DNA from: CAMCXT01 sp040403315
Lineage (GTDB): Bacteria > Bacteroidota > Bacteroidia > M30B66
DNA: 64,000 nucleotides
NCBI GenBank assembly: GCA_040403315.1
Contig: JBBAKX010000004.1
Location: 186,001-250,000, forward strand
Reading direction: 5' to 3'
A model generated the notes under the pieces. That model saw only the letters and a list, made by a program, of their open reading frames with translations, did no database searches and was not told the DNA's origin. Position numbers and translations under genes: made by a program. Shown in pieces: positions 8,491 through 16,574 of the stretch (position 1 is the stretch's first letter; each line of letters starts with the position of its first letter).

Positions 8491-9261
8491 CTACAATTCT
8501 CCTTCTTTGGGAGAAGTCGTTGATTGATGATTGTTAACAAACGCCTTCAGATTGCTGAGGGCGTTTTCTTTTTGGAATAAATAAGCCGAAACAATTCCTG
8601 ATACGCCGGTTTCATTTAACAAACGCAAATAATCTTCATCTTCTGTAAAACCAGCCGAGGCAAGCACAGGCAAATATGTTGAAGCAGTTAGCTTACTGAA
8701 AATATCAAAAATCATTTCATGATCACCACGGGTAATCGCAGAAACAAGCACTTCGCTTCCGCCCCGATTTTCAATCATATTCATCCAATTCACTAAATCA
8801 ATTTCAGTGCGCGATTTTCCACCGCTGAGATACACCTTCCAAGTTCCAAAAGTATGGCGTGTATCCACTGCTACAAGAAGCGATTGCTTACCGTAATTGG
8901 TAGTAATTTTATTAATCAATTCTGGATTTCGAACCGCTGCCGAATTCACATAAACCCTCGGCGCACCATATTTTAAAAGATCCTCAACGTCGTTTACTGT
9001 GTGTACACCGCCGCCAAAAATAAATGGAACTTTGAGGTTTTTTTTCAAGTCCTTTATAAAGCGTGGGAGATTTCTTCTTCTTTCAGAAATTGAAGTTACA
9101 TCCATCAAAATAATCTCATCGGCACCTTGAGATTCGTAAATCAAGGCCAGCTCCATCGCTTGGTTGTAATCCTTTACATGTCGAGTATCGGCTGTAGTAG
9201 CTTGACCATCAGCTGTATAAATACTAGGGATAATTTTCTTGATGCCTGTCGTTTCCATCAT
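8491..9261 (-). CDS. HisF-like (beta/alpha)8-barrel protein lacking key catalytic residues
   Basis: 256 residues from the ATG at 9261, a length close to HisF (~253). The barrel pattern of HisF is clear: KIIPS..., GADEIILMDVTS, PFIFGGGVHTV, VYVNSAAVRNPELI, LLVAVDTRH and LPVLASAG. HisF normally makes imidazole-glycerol phosphate with HisH. Here the position of the catalytic Asp11 (II-x-CLDV in HisF) is Tyr (IIPSIYT). The second Asp (AVDTR) remains, but the SxDRDG loop reads AITRGD and the phosphate loop ASGGAG reads ASAGFT. No HisH or other his gene is nearby. It is therefore probably a repurposed paralogue or HisF2-like protein, not a histidine enzyme. A longer TTG start at 9294 is disfavoured: a TATTTTTG box lies at 9269-9276, and the HisF alignment begins after the ATG. 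Confidence 0.75.
   Translation of the reverse strand: MMETTGIKKIIPSIYTADGQATTADTRHVKDYNQAMELALIYESQGADEIILMDVTSISERRRNLPRFIKDLKKNLKVPFIFGGGVHTVNDVEDLLKYGAPRVYVNSAAVRNPELINKITTNYGKQSLLVAVDTRHTFGTWKVYLSGGKSRTEIDLVNWMNMIENRGGSEVLVSAITRGDHEMIFDIFSKLTASTYLPVLASAGFTEDEDYLRLLNETGVSGIVSAYLFQKENALSNLKAFVNNHQSTTSPKEGEL
8539..8572 (+). terminator. Intrinsic terminator of the giant gene, inside the HisF-like CDS
   Basis: A 12-bp stem (8539-8550 with 8555-8566, one G-U pair) and 4-nt loop ATTG is followed by a T-rich tail (TCTTTTT). It is oriented to terminate + strand transcripts of the gene ending at 8482. It lies about 50-80 bases inside the 3' end of the convergent HisF-like gene. Confidence 0.65.
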
Positions 9262-9268
9262 AGGTTTC

Positions 9269-9276
9269 CAAAAATA
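9269..9276 (-). promoter_or_regulatory. TATTTTTG -7-like box of the HisF-like gene
   Basis: Exact TAnnTTTG match on the minus strand, 7 nt before the ATG at 9261 and 10 nt before a second ATG at 9258. Its position downstream of the TTG at 9294 argues for the shorter start. The -33 element is not convincing. Confidence 0.4.
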
Positions 9277-9373
9277 ACGTATTTGTTGCCTCAATGCACT
9301 TTTAGAGTCAGTTCATGTGAATTCCTGTATTGAAATCAATTGTATTACTTTAGCGAAATCAACCTTTTCATTC

Positions 9374-11080
9374 ATGGCCCAATCTGGCAAACACCCTAAA
9401 GGACTACCGTATTTATTCTTCACCGAGATGTGGGAACGATTTGGATACTATCTCATGTTGGGCATTTTCGTGCTTTACATGATTGATGTTGAAAAGGGTG
9501 GGCTTTCGATTGCCGATAAGGTTTCATACGACATCTTTGGTACTTTCATCGCCATAACCTATTTAACACCGTTTTTGGGAGGTTTCCTGGCGGATAAAAA
9601 ACTGGGTTATATTTCTAGTGTGTACATTGGAGGCAGCTTGATGGGACTTGGTTACATGGGCTTAGGCATCCCAGGATTGGAAGCTTTTGGGATAAATCTC
9701 AGTGAAGAATTCATCATGACATCCTTTTGGATTTCGATGTTTTTGATTGTAGTAGGAAACGGATTCTTCAAGCCGAGTATTTCAACTATTCTAGGTAATC
9801 TTTATTCAACACCTGAATTCAAAGAGAAGAAAGATTGGGGCTACAACTTATTCTATATGGGCATCAACATCGGAGCCTTCCTCGGACCGATCTTCGCTGC
9901 TTTCATGCGAAACAAATACAATTGGTCGGCATCCTTCCTCACTGCAGGAATCGGGATGTTTGTTGGATTGATTGTTTTCACTATTGGTCTTAAACACATC
10001 CGCCCCGGCGAAAGGAAACCCGAAGAAGCTACAGCTGGAGATAACAAAGACAGCAGTCTCGCCCAAGTACTTACCTATGTTTTCCTCCCTGCAATTGGGG
10101 CTGGTTTGTTAGGCTGGTTCTTACCTACATCTCTTTTGGGTGGCACATTGATGGATTCAAAAAGTACAGATGCATTTCTATTCGCGTCAGTTCCTGTGAT
10201 AATCTTCTATGTTTCACTTTGGGTGCGTGCAAGAGAAGGAGAAAAGCGTCCGATTGCAGCATTGCTCGCCATTTTCGCGGTAAGTGTAGTGTTCTGGGCA
10301 GTATTCAAACAAAATGGAACAGCCCTCACCAATTGGGGAAAATACTACACCGATCGTGAAGTTCCGGCCGCAGTTGAAGGCCTTTCTAGGTCGCTTTATC
10401 AAGTGGAAACCATGAAAACCAAGCCCGATTCAGTTACCAAATTTGATGATCAATATAGAGCGATCAAAGAAAATGGCAGTCCGGTGAAGATCTTTGGTCA
10501 AAACGCATATTTCAGAAACTTGCCTCCTGAGAAAATCCCACAAGATGGAAAGCCAGTGTATTTGATTAGTACTGAGCTATTTCAGTCGATCAATCCACTT
10601 TGGGTGGTGTTCCTTACCCCTTTAGTGATTGCTGCTTTTGCGTGGTTGCGACGAAGAAAAAAAGAGCCAACTACTCCAGGAAAAATCGCGATTGGTTTAG
10701 TGATTTCGGCACTTTCGACCTTGGTGATGGTTTGGGGTGTTTACGCAAGCAGCAACGGAGAGATGAAAGTTTCACCTCTTTGGCTTGTAGGCTGTTATGG
10801 CGTAATCACGGTTGGTGAGCTCTGTCTGAGTCCGATGGGCCTCTCGTTGGTGAGCAAATTGAGTCCGCCGCGATTTACCGCCCTTATGATGGGAGGTTTC
10901 TTTCTGAGTACTTCGATTGGAAACAAAATGAGTGGCGTACTTGCTGGTATGTGGTACGGTTACGAAAACAAGGCGAACTTCTTTTTAGTCAATTGCCTTC
11001 TACTTTTAGCTGCTGGCTTCGCAGCATTTCTGATGCTCAAGTGGCTAAACAAAGTGATGGAAGAGAAAGGATTGCGGTAA
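9374..11080 (+). CDS. POT/PTR2-family proton-coupled peptide transporter (1)
   Basis: 568 residues and mostly hydrophobic. The POT signature ExxERFxYY is present near the N-terminus (TEMWERFGYYLML), and a PTR2-like region follows (GNGFFKPSISTILGNLY, then DWGYNLFYMGINIGAFLGP). Near the C-terminus the motif GELCLSPMGLSLVSKLSP is typical of the family. It imports di- and tripeptides with protons across the inner membrane. It is about 70 residues longer than the other two POT proteins here because of a hydrophilic insertion between transmembrane segments around residues 320-400 (PVKIFGQNAYF region), a form seen in Bacteroidota. The ATG at 9374 was chosen over a GTG at 9317, since family homology begins right after it. 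A near-consensus TACTTTAG lies 20 nt upstream. Confidence 0.92.
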   Translation: MAQSGKHPKGLPYLFFTEMWERFGYYLMLGIFVLYMIDVEKGGLSIADKVSYDIFGTFIAITYLTPFLGGFLADKKLGYISSVYIGGSLMGLGYMGLGIPGLEAFGINLSEEFIMTSFWISMFLIVVGNGFFKPSISTILGNLYSTPEFKEKKDWGYNLFYMGINIGAFLGPIFAAFMRNKYNWSASFLTAGIGMFVGLIVFTIGLKHIRPGERKPEEATAGDNKDSSLAQVLTYVFLPAIGAGLLGWFLPTSLLGGTLMDSKSTDAFLFASVPVIIFYVSLWVRAREGEKRPIAALLAIFAVSVVFWAVFKQNGTALTNWGKYYTDREVPAAVEGLSRSLYQVETMKTKPDSVTKFDDQYRAIKENGSPVKIFGQNAYFRNLPPEKIPQDGKPVYLISTELFQSINPLWVVFLTPLVIAAFAWLRRRKKEPTTPGKIAIGLVISALSTLVMVWGVYASSNGEMKVSPLWLVGCYGVITVGELCLSPMGLSLVSKLSPPRFTALMMGGFFLSTSIGNKMSGVLAGMWYGYENKANFFLVNCLLLLAAGFAAFLMLKWLNKVMEEKGLR

Positions 11081-11176
11081 GCCCTCAAATTTCTTGCTTC
11101 TGTATAAATATTCAATTGGTTGATTGAATGGAGAGCTGCCTGCTAATTCTTACTTTTACGGGCTAAAATCCAATTC

Positions 11177-12814
11177 ATGATCACCGTCGACAGCCTTGCA
11201 GTGGAATACAGTGGAAAAACACTTTTCAGTGGAATTTCCTTTGCCATCAATCCTACCGATAAAATTGCCCTGATGGGGAAAAACGGCGCTGGCAAGTCGA
11301 CCATCATGAAGATAATTGCGGGTGAACAAAAAGCTACGAGAGGCGCAGTTCGTGCTCCGAAAGAAGCTGTAATCGCCTATTTGCCTCAGCATTTACTTAC
11401 CGAAGACAATGCAACTGTTTTTGATGAAGCAGCAAAAGCATTCAAGCAAGTATTCGAGATGCGTGACGAAATGGAAAAGCTCAACAAAGAGCTTGAAACG
11501 CGCACCGATTATGAAAGCAAAGAATACATGAACATCATCGAGCGGGTTTCTGACTTGTCGGAAAAATATTATGCGCTCGAGGATATCAACTACGATGCAG
11601 AAGTTGAGAAAGCTCTGAAAGGATTAGGATTTAAACAAGAAGACCTTTATCGACCAACCAGTGAGTTTAGTGGTGGTTGGAGAATGCGCATCGAATTGGC
11701 GAAAATTTTATTGCAAAAACCTGATCTCATTCTGCTCGATGAGCCAACCAACCACATCGATATTGAATCGGTTATGTGGCTGGAAGATTTTTTGGTAAAC
11801 AAAGCCAATGCAGTTTTAGTGATTTCGCACGATAAAGCATTTATTGATAACATCACCAACCGAACCATCGAAATCACCATGGGGCGGATGTACGACTACA
11901 AAGCCAACTATTCGCATTACATACAATTGCGTGAGGAGCGACGATCGCACCAGATAAAAGCTTGGCAAGAGCAGCAGCGTGAGATTGCCGATCATATGAC
12001 ATTCATTGAACGATTTAGAGGCACTTATTCTAAAACAAACCAAGTGAATTCGCGCGAAAGGATGTTGGAGAAAATTGTTCCCATCGAAATTGATGAAGTT
12101 GATTCTTCTGCCCTTCGCCTTCGCTTCCCTCCTGCTCCTCGCTCTGGCGAACATCCAGTTATGGTTCGTGAATTGACAAAAAATTATGGAGAGCTTTCGG
12201 TTTTTCAAAAAGCGAATATGTCGATCATCAGAGGTGAGAAAATAGCTTTCGTAGGCCGAAATGGTGAAGGGAAATCAACAATGATTAAAGCCCTACTCGG
12301 GGAAATTGAGATTGAAGGCGAAGTTCAACTTGGTCACAACGTAAAAGTGGGCTACTTTGCTCAAAATCAGGCTTCGCTGCTCGATTCAAGCCTCACTGTT
12401 TTCGAAACTGTTGATCAAGTAGCTGAAGGTGATATCCGCACCCAAGTAAAAAATATACTCGGGCGATTTATGTTCAGTGGCGACGATATCAATAAGAAAG
12501 TGAGTGTACTTTCTGGTGGTGAAAAAACACGATTGGCGATGGTGAAGCTTCTGCTCGAGCCAGTGAACTTATTGATCCTCGATGAGCCTACCAATCACTT
12601 AGATTTGAAATCGAAGGATGTATTAAAAGAAGCCTTAATGGATTTCGAAGGCACTTTAATTTTGGTTTCCCACGACCGTGCTTTTTTAATGGGATTGGCG
12701 CAAAAAGTTTTTGAATTCAAAGACAAGCGTGTGATCGAACACCTTGAAACAATTGATGAATTTCTGGAGAAAAATAGGATCAAGAATATTGCAGAACTTA
12801 ATTTGAACAAATAG
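11177..12814 (+). CDS. ABC-F family ATPase (Uup/EttA-like, soluble)
   Basis: 545 residues with two complete ABC nucleotide-binding domains and no membrane segment. Domain 1 has Walker A GKNGAGKST, the signature FSGGWRMR and Walker B LILLDEPTNHID. Domain 2 has GRNGEGKST, LSGGEKTR and LLILDEPTNHLD. The charged linker between them (residues ~240-320) is the ABC-F hallmark. ABC-F proteins bind the ribosome or act in translation and stress; which subclass this is cannot be fixed by eye. A TACTTTTA box 18 nt before the ATG and a 7-bp inverted repeat (ATTCAAT/ATTGAAT, 11110-11129) lie upstream. The gene is flanked by peptide transporter genes, but a link is not evident. Confidence 0.93.
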   Translation: MITVDSLAVEYSGKTLFSGISFAINPTDKIALMGKNGAGKSTIMKIIAGEQKATRGAVRAPKEAVIAYLPQHLLTEDNATVFDEAAKAFKQVFEMRDEMEKLNKELETRTDYESKEYMNIIERVSDLSEKYYALEDINYDAEVEKALKGLGFKQEDLYRPTSEFSGGWRMRIELAKILLQKPDLILLDEPTNHIDIESVMWLEDFLVNKANAVLVISHDKAFIDNITNRTIEITMGRMYDYKANYSHYIQLREERRSHQIKAWQEQQREIADHMTFIERFRGTYSKTNQVNSRERMLEKIVPIEIDEVDSSALRLRFPPAPRSGEHPVMVRELTKNYGELSVFQKANMSIIRGEKIAFVGRNGEGKSTMIKALLGEIEIEGEVQLGHNVKVGYFAQNQASLLDSSLTVFETVDQVAEGDIRTQVKNILGRFMFSGDDINKKVSVLSGGEKTRLAMVKLLLEPVNLLILDEPTNHLDLKSKDVLKEALMDFEGTLILVSHDRAFLMGLAQKVFEFKDKRVIEHLETIDEFLEKNRIKNIAELNLNK

Positions 12815-12882
12815 ATCGAGCTACATTTTCTGATGTTTTTAATCAATAAAACATTTTTGTATTGCTTTACAATTAAATTGAA

Positions 12883-12914
12883 AACACCTCGGTTTAAAGC
12901 TGAGTGTTCTTTTA
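12883..12914 (+). terminator. Possible terminator after the ABC-F gene
   Basis: Arms AACACCTCGG (12883-12892) and CTGAGTGTT (12900-12908) pair with one bulge and one G-U, loop TTTAAAG, followed by CTTTTA. It sits 70 bases after the stop codon. The stem is imperfect. Confidence 0.35.
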
Positions 12915-12991
12915 TGCAATACTTAGGACTCCCTCTTTGAATTTGTAAAGTATTCAGCTTCAATAAGTTTCCTACACATCAGCTGACACAC

Positions 12992-13055
12992 AAAAACAAG
13001 TTTGCAAGTACCTGGCTATCAAATTCTTACGACGCTATTTTACAAACTTGTTTTT
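12992..13055. repeat. Perfect 13-bp inverted repeat with 38-nt spacer
   Basis: AAAAACAAGTTTG at 12992-13004 is the exact reverse complement of CAAACTTGTTTTT at 13043-13055. The right arm ends in a T-run, so it may act as a weak terminator or as an operator or RNA hairpin. Function is unknown. Confidence 0.55.
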
Positions 13056-13352
13056 AAATGTGCACTTTAGTGAATAAATCTACAATTGCATTAAGGGCTT
13101 AAATATTTCATTATGTGATATTTAACATAGAATTTTTTCATTTTAAAAAGTTTTCCGATTTAAAACGGTTATAAACGTTTAACAGCCGAATCATGTGAAC
13201 CACATCCACTAATTTTGCCAATGGAGGGAGGCTAGCGGCTGGCCCCTGATTTGGATATTTTCTTATAGAAATCAATATAGTTAGAGTTTTTGATAGTCAT
13301 GCAACTTTCATCATAAATCGTATATTCGCCCAAATCACTTATCCAAAATCAC

Positions 13353-13398
13353 TCAATGTGCATTTTAGCCATCATTCTAAGGCCATAAAGTGCATTGA
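13353..13398 (+). other. Imperfect hairpin immediately upstream of POT transporter 2
   Basis: 18-nt arms (13353-13370 and 13381-13398) pair at 15 of 18 positions, counting two G-U pairs, around a 10-nt loop. It ends 33 nt before the ATG at 13432, where a regulatory leader hairpin would be. No known riboswitch was recognised. Confidence 0.4.
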
Positions 13399-13431
13399 TT
13401 CTGTTAATTGAATTCTTCAAAACCATCCATA

Positions 13432-14931
13432 ATGAGCAGAGAAAACGTACTCGACGCAAACTCATCTACACCAACCAAAGGCCATCCTCCAGGATTATAC
13501 TGGCTATTTTTCGCAGAAATGTGGGAACGCTTCTGTTATTATGGGATGCGCGGATTGTTGATTTTGTATCTCACCAAAACGCTCATGAAAACAGACGATG
13601 AATCTTATGCAACCTATGGGGCATACACAGCGTTGGTTTATGCAGTAACTGTATTGGGCGGTAAAATTGCCGATCAAATTTTGGGCTATCGAATTGCCAT
13701 TATCATGGGTGGTATTTTAATGGCCATTGGCGAATTCCTCATTTTAGGTGGTGGAGAATTTTGGCTCCTCCTAGGGATGGCTGTTATTATTAGCGGAAAC
13801 GGTTATTTCAAAGCAAATATTTCAAGTATCGTAGGTAAGCTTTATAAAGAGGGAGATTCTCGCCGAGACTCAGGATTTACCATTTTCTACATTGGAGTGA
13901 ACCTCGGAGCCTTCCTAGCCACAACAGTTGTTGCTGAAGTTGGCAGCAGATACGGCTACGACAAAGGCTTCCTTTTGGCAGGAATCGGGATGATCTTAGG
14001 ATCTATAGTATTTGTATTTGGACAAAAGCACTATGAAGGTCAAGGATTGCCTCCAAACCCAGAAACCCTTCACAAGCCGCTGGTTGGCCCACTATCGAGA
14101 TTCCATTTAACAATTTTAGGCACTCTTGCCGCCGTTCCAGTATTCTACCTTTTGCTGAATAACTCAGAAATTGTAGGTTATTTATTGGCAGTAACAGCAA
14201 TTTTCGTTATTTACAATTTACTTTCTGCAGGCTTCGCCGGAGGAAAAATACTTCGCGACCGCATGATTGTTCTCATCCTGTTGATGCTCTTCAATATTGT
14301 GTTTTGGGCATGTTTTGAACAAGCTGGATCATCACTCACTTTGTTTGCAGATCGAAATGTAGATCGAAATTTCCTCGGCTTTGAAATTGGAGCAGCAACT
14401 ACGCAATTCTTCAATCCATTCTTCATTTTAATCTTCGGATCCATTTTCTCTGTGATGTGGGTATGGTTGTCAAGAATCGGCAAGAATCCGAATATTCCGA
14501 TGAAATTCGGGCTAGGTTTGCTTCAACTTGGATTAGGTTATTTGGTAATTCAATTAGGAATTCAGTTCGTTTCAGATGATTTTCGAGTGCCACTTTTTAC
14601 ATTGGCTTTGCTTTACATGTTGCATACAACAGGTGAACTTTTCATCTCCCCAATTGGATTATCGATGGTAACCAAACTGGCACCGGCTAACATGACCGGA
14701 ACTGTAATGGGGGCTTGGTTTCTTTCCATTGCTGGTGCCAACTATGTTGCTGCATTGTTAGCGAAACTTACTGGTGTGGAAGAAAATGGTGGTGTTCCAG
14801 CAACTGCTGGGGAAAGTTTCACCAACTACGTTGATATTTACACCCAAATGGGATTGATCACAGTCGGTATCGGGCTCTTGTTGGTACTCATCTCGAAACC
14901 ACTCAATAAATTGATGCACGGAGTCGTGTAA
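13432..14931 (+). CDS. POT/PTR2-family proton-coupled peptide transporter (2)
   Basis: 499 residues. The full POT signature is present (AEMWERFCYYGMRGLL), followed by the PTR2 region (GNGYFKANISSIVGKLY, DSGFTIFYIGVNLGAFL) and a late motif TGELFISPIGLSMVTKLAP. About 14 hydrophobic segments are expected. It imports di- and tripeptides with H+. The ATG at 13432 was chosen over a TTG at 13408. The next POT gene follows after 34 nt on the same strand, so the two are probably co-transcribed. They are more similar to each other than to the POT gene at 9374, since both share the CxYGMRG context and similar length. Confidence 0.92.
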   Translation: MSRENVLDANSSTPTKGHPPGLYWLFFAEMWERFCYYGMRGLLILYLTKTLMKTDDESYATYGAYTALVYAVTVLGGKIADQILGYRIAIIMGGILMAIGEFLILGGGEFWLLLGMAVIISGNGYFKANISSIVGKLYKEGDSRRDSGFTIFYIGVNLGAFLATTVVAEVGSRYGYDKGFLLAGIGMILGSIVFVFGQKHYEGQGLPPNPETLHKPLVGPLSRFHLTILGTLAAVPVFYLLLNNSEIVGYLLAVTAIFVIYNLLSAGFAGGKILRDRMIVLILLMLFNIVFWACFEQAGSSLTLFADRNVDRNFLGFEIGAATTQFFNPFFILIFGSIFSVMWVWLSRIGKNPNIPMKFGLGLLQLGLGYLVIQLGIQFVSDDFRVPLFTLALLYMLHTTGELFISPIGLSMVTKLAPANMTGTVMGAWFLSIAGANYVAALLAKLTGVEENGGVPATAGESFTNYVDIYTQMGLITVGIGLLLVLISKPLNKLMHGVV

Positions 14932-14965
14932 TTATCTTTTCAAATCGATTATACCCAACCCAAAT

Positions 14966-16492
14966 ATGAGTAATTCGCTTGATGAAAATGAGTTAACGCA
15001 AGGAAATGCTGCTGCAATCGACTCTGAATTGAACACCATCCGCAATTTCAAAGGCCAATATCCAAAACAACTTTGGTATTTGTTCTTCTCTGAAATGTGG
15101 GAACGCTTCTGTTTTTATGGAATGCGTGGCATGCTTACAGTTTTCATGATCGACAAAATTGTTGGTCTTGGAATGGCAGAAGACACCGCCAATTTGCAAT
15201 ATGGGGCAACTCAAGCATTCGTTTATGCGTTCACATTTATTGGTGGTCTCTTTGCCGATAAGATCTTAGGTTTCAGAAAATCGCTGTTTTGGGGCGGCTT
15301 ACTCATGATCGCTGGAAGTTTAATTCTAGCGGTTGATCCTAAAGAGTTGTTTTTTATCGGCATCAGTTTTACCATTGTAGGAACTGGTTTCTTCAAGCCC
15401 AATATTTCAACCATGGTTGGAGCACTTTACCACCAAAATGATTCAAGACGAGATGCCGGTTTCTCGCTGTTTTATGCGGGTATAAACGTTGGTGCATTGC
15501 TCGGTGGTTATGCTTGCGTAGCTATTGCAAAATCATATTCGTGGAACTTGGCATTTGGACTCGCTGCCATTGTAATGACGATTTCGCTTCTTACGTTCAT
15601 ATTCACCCAGAAAAGCCTCGGCCCAATTGGTCTTTCACCAATCAAAAACGCTGGTAAAAAATGGTATGAATATGCAACATATGCAGGTTCATTGTTGGCT
15701 ATTCCGATCATCATGACCATGGTAGCCAAAACAGAATACACCGACTGGTTTATGTACATCATCGGACCAGCAACATTGGTTTATCTGTTCATTGAAATGG
15801 CAAAATATAACCGCGAGGAACAACGGAAACTCTTGGCAGCTCTCGTTTTCATTGTGTTTTCGGTATTGTTTTGGGCATTCTTCGAACAAAGTGGTGGATC
15901 GCTCAACATCTTTGCTACCAACAATCTGCATGGATCACTTTTCGGCGTTAAAGTTGATCCGAACGGTATAAACAATTCTGCAAATTCATTCTTCGTGATT
16001 GCCTTTGCAGCATTAGTTGGACTCTTTTGGGTATGGCTCGCAAAGCGGAAAAAAGAACCCAATACTGTTGTGAAATTCGGTCTTGGATTCATCTTTCTTT
16101 CATTGGCTTTCTACACATTTTATGCAACACGCTTCTTTGCTGATAGCAACGGGATGACTTCGCTAGAAATGTTTACCCTCGCCTATTTCATCATCACTTT
16201 TGGCGAATTGTGTCTTTCTCCAATAGGTCTATCGATTATGACAAAATTATCGCCCCAACCACTTCAAGGGGTAATGATGGGAATGTGGTTCTTAGCTAGT
16301 GCATACGGCCAATATGTAGCAGGCTTACTCGGAGCTGGAATGACGGTTCCTGGCGAGAATGCAACAGCATCCGAAAAATTGATTTCCTATACCGATGGCT
16401 ACCAACAACTAGCTATTTATGCTGTTGTTTGTGGCGTTGTTTTGATACTTATCGCTCCTCAAGTGAAGAAACTGATGGGCAACGTGAAATAA
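14966..16492 (+). CDS. POT/PTR2-family proton-coupled peptide transporter (3)
   Basis: 508 residues with the same architecture as its upstream neighbour: SEMWERFCFYGMRGML, GTGFFKPNISTMVGALY, DAGFSLFYAGINVGALLG and FGELCLSPIGLSIMTKLSP. The signature reads ExxERFxFY rather than ExxERFxYY, so the first Tyr of the pair is Phe. That site lies in helix 1 near the peptide pocket in characterised members, so substrate preference may differ. A charged N-terminal extension of about 35 residues precedes helix 1. A terminator-like hairpin follows at 16514, closing the two-gene unit. Confidence 0.92.
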   Translation: MSNSLDENELTQGNAAAIDSELNTIRNFKGQYPKQLWYLFFSEMWERFCFYGMRGMLTVFMIDKIVGLGMAEDTANLQYGATQAFVYAFTFIGGLFADKILGFRKSLFWGGLLMIAGSLILAVDPKELFFIGISFTIVGTGFFKPNISTMVGALYHQNDSRRDAGFSLFYAGINVGALLGGYACVAIAKSYSWNLAFGLAAIVMTISLLTFIFTQKSLGPIGLSPIKNAGKKWYEYATYAGSLLAIPIIMTMVAKTEYTDWFMYIIGPATLVYLFIEMAKYNREEQRKLLAALVFIVFSVLFWAFFEQSGGSLNIFATNNLHGSLFGVKVDPNGINNSANSFFVIAFAALVGLFWVWLAKRKKEPNTVVKFGLGFIFLSLAFYTFYATRFFADSNGMTSLEMFTLAYFIITFGELCLSPIGLSIMTKLSPQPLQGVMMGMWFLASAYGQYVAGLLGAGMTVPGENATASEKLISYTDGYQQLAIYAVVCGVVLILIAPQVKKLMGNVK

Positions 16493-16513
16493 TTATAAAT
16501 CACACATTATTTC

Positions 16514-16555
16514 TACCGGATTGTAGTTTATTTCAGCTGTAATCCGGTATTTTTA
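16514..16555 (+). terminator. Intrinsic terminator after the POT gene pair
   Basis: TACCGGATT (16514-16522) pairs perfectly with AATCCGGTA (16541-16549) across an 18-nt loop, followed by TTTTTA. The same bases TATTTTTA (16548-16555) are one mismatch from TAnnTTTG and lie 19 nt before the next ATG, so terminator tail and downstream promoter box may overlap. Confidence 0.65.
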
Positions 16556-16574
16556 TCTTCTATAAAACCCAATT

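Larger units (their letters stand above)
12815..13431 (+). other. 617-bp intergenic region with several inverted repeats, no credible ORF
   Basis: Holds a possible terminator after the ABC-F gene, a perfect 13-bp inverted repeat (12992-13055), and a small GC-rich hairpin (GGCTAG/CTGGCC at 13230-13244) standing out in AT-rich DNA. An imperfect 18-nt-arm hairpin lies directly before the next gene. The motif AATGTGCA[CT]TTTAG occurs twice (13057-13070 and 13355-13368). Short frames on both strands lack family resemblance. It could encode a structured leader or small RNA, but none is recognised. Confidence 0.5.

Noticed and set aside
8498..8515. TTCTCC/GGAGAA hairpin right after the giant gene
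   Set aside because: Only 6 bp with no T-run; the stronger hairpin at 8539 is preferred.
9262..9294. TTG-started N-terminal extension of the HisF-like protein
   Set aside because: A TAnnTTTG box lies inside it and HisF similarity starts after the ATG at 9261.
11816..12208. 130-codon - frame inside the ABC-F gene
   Set aside because: Lies fully antisense to the conserved linker and second ATPase domain; treated as a shadow frame.
12595..12963. 122-codon - frame overlapping the ABC-F gene end and gap
   Set aside because: Antisense to a conserved ATPase; hydrophobic, low-complexity, no recognisable domain.
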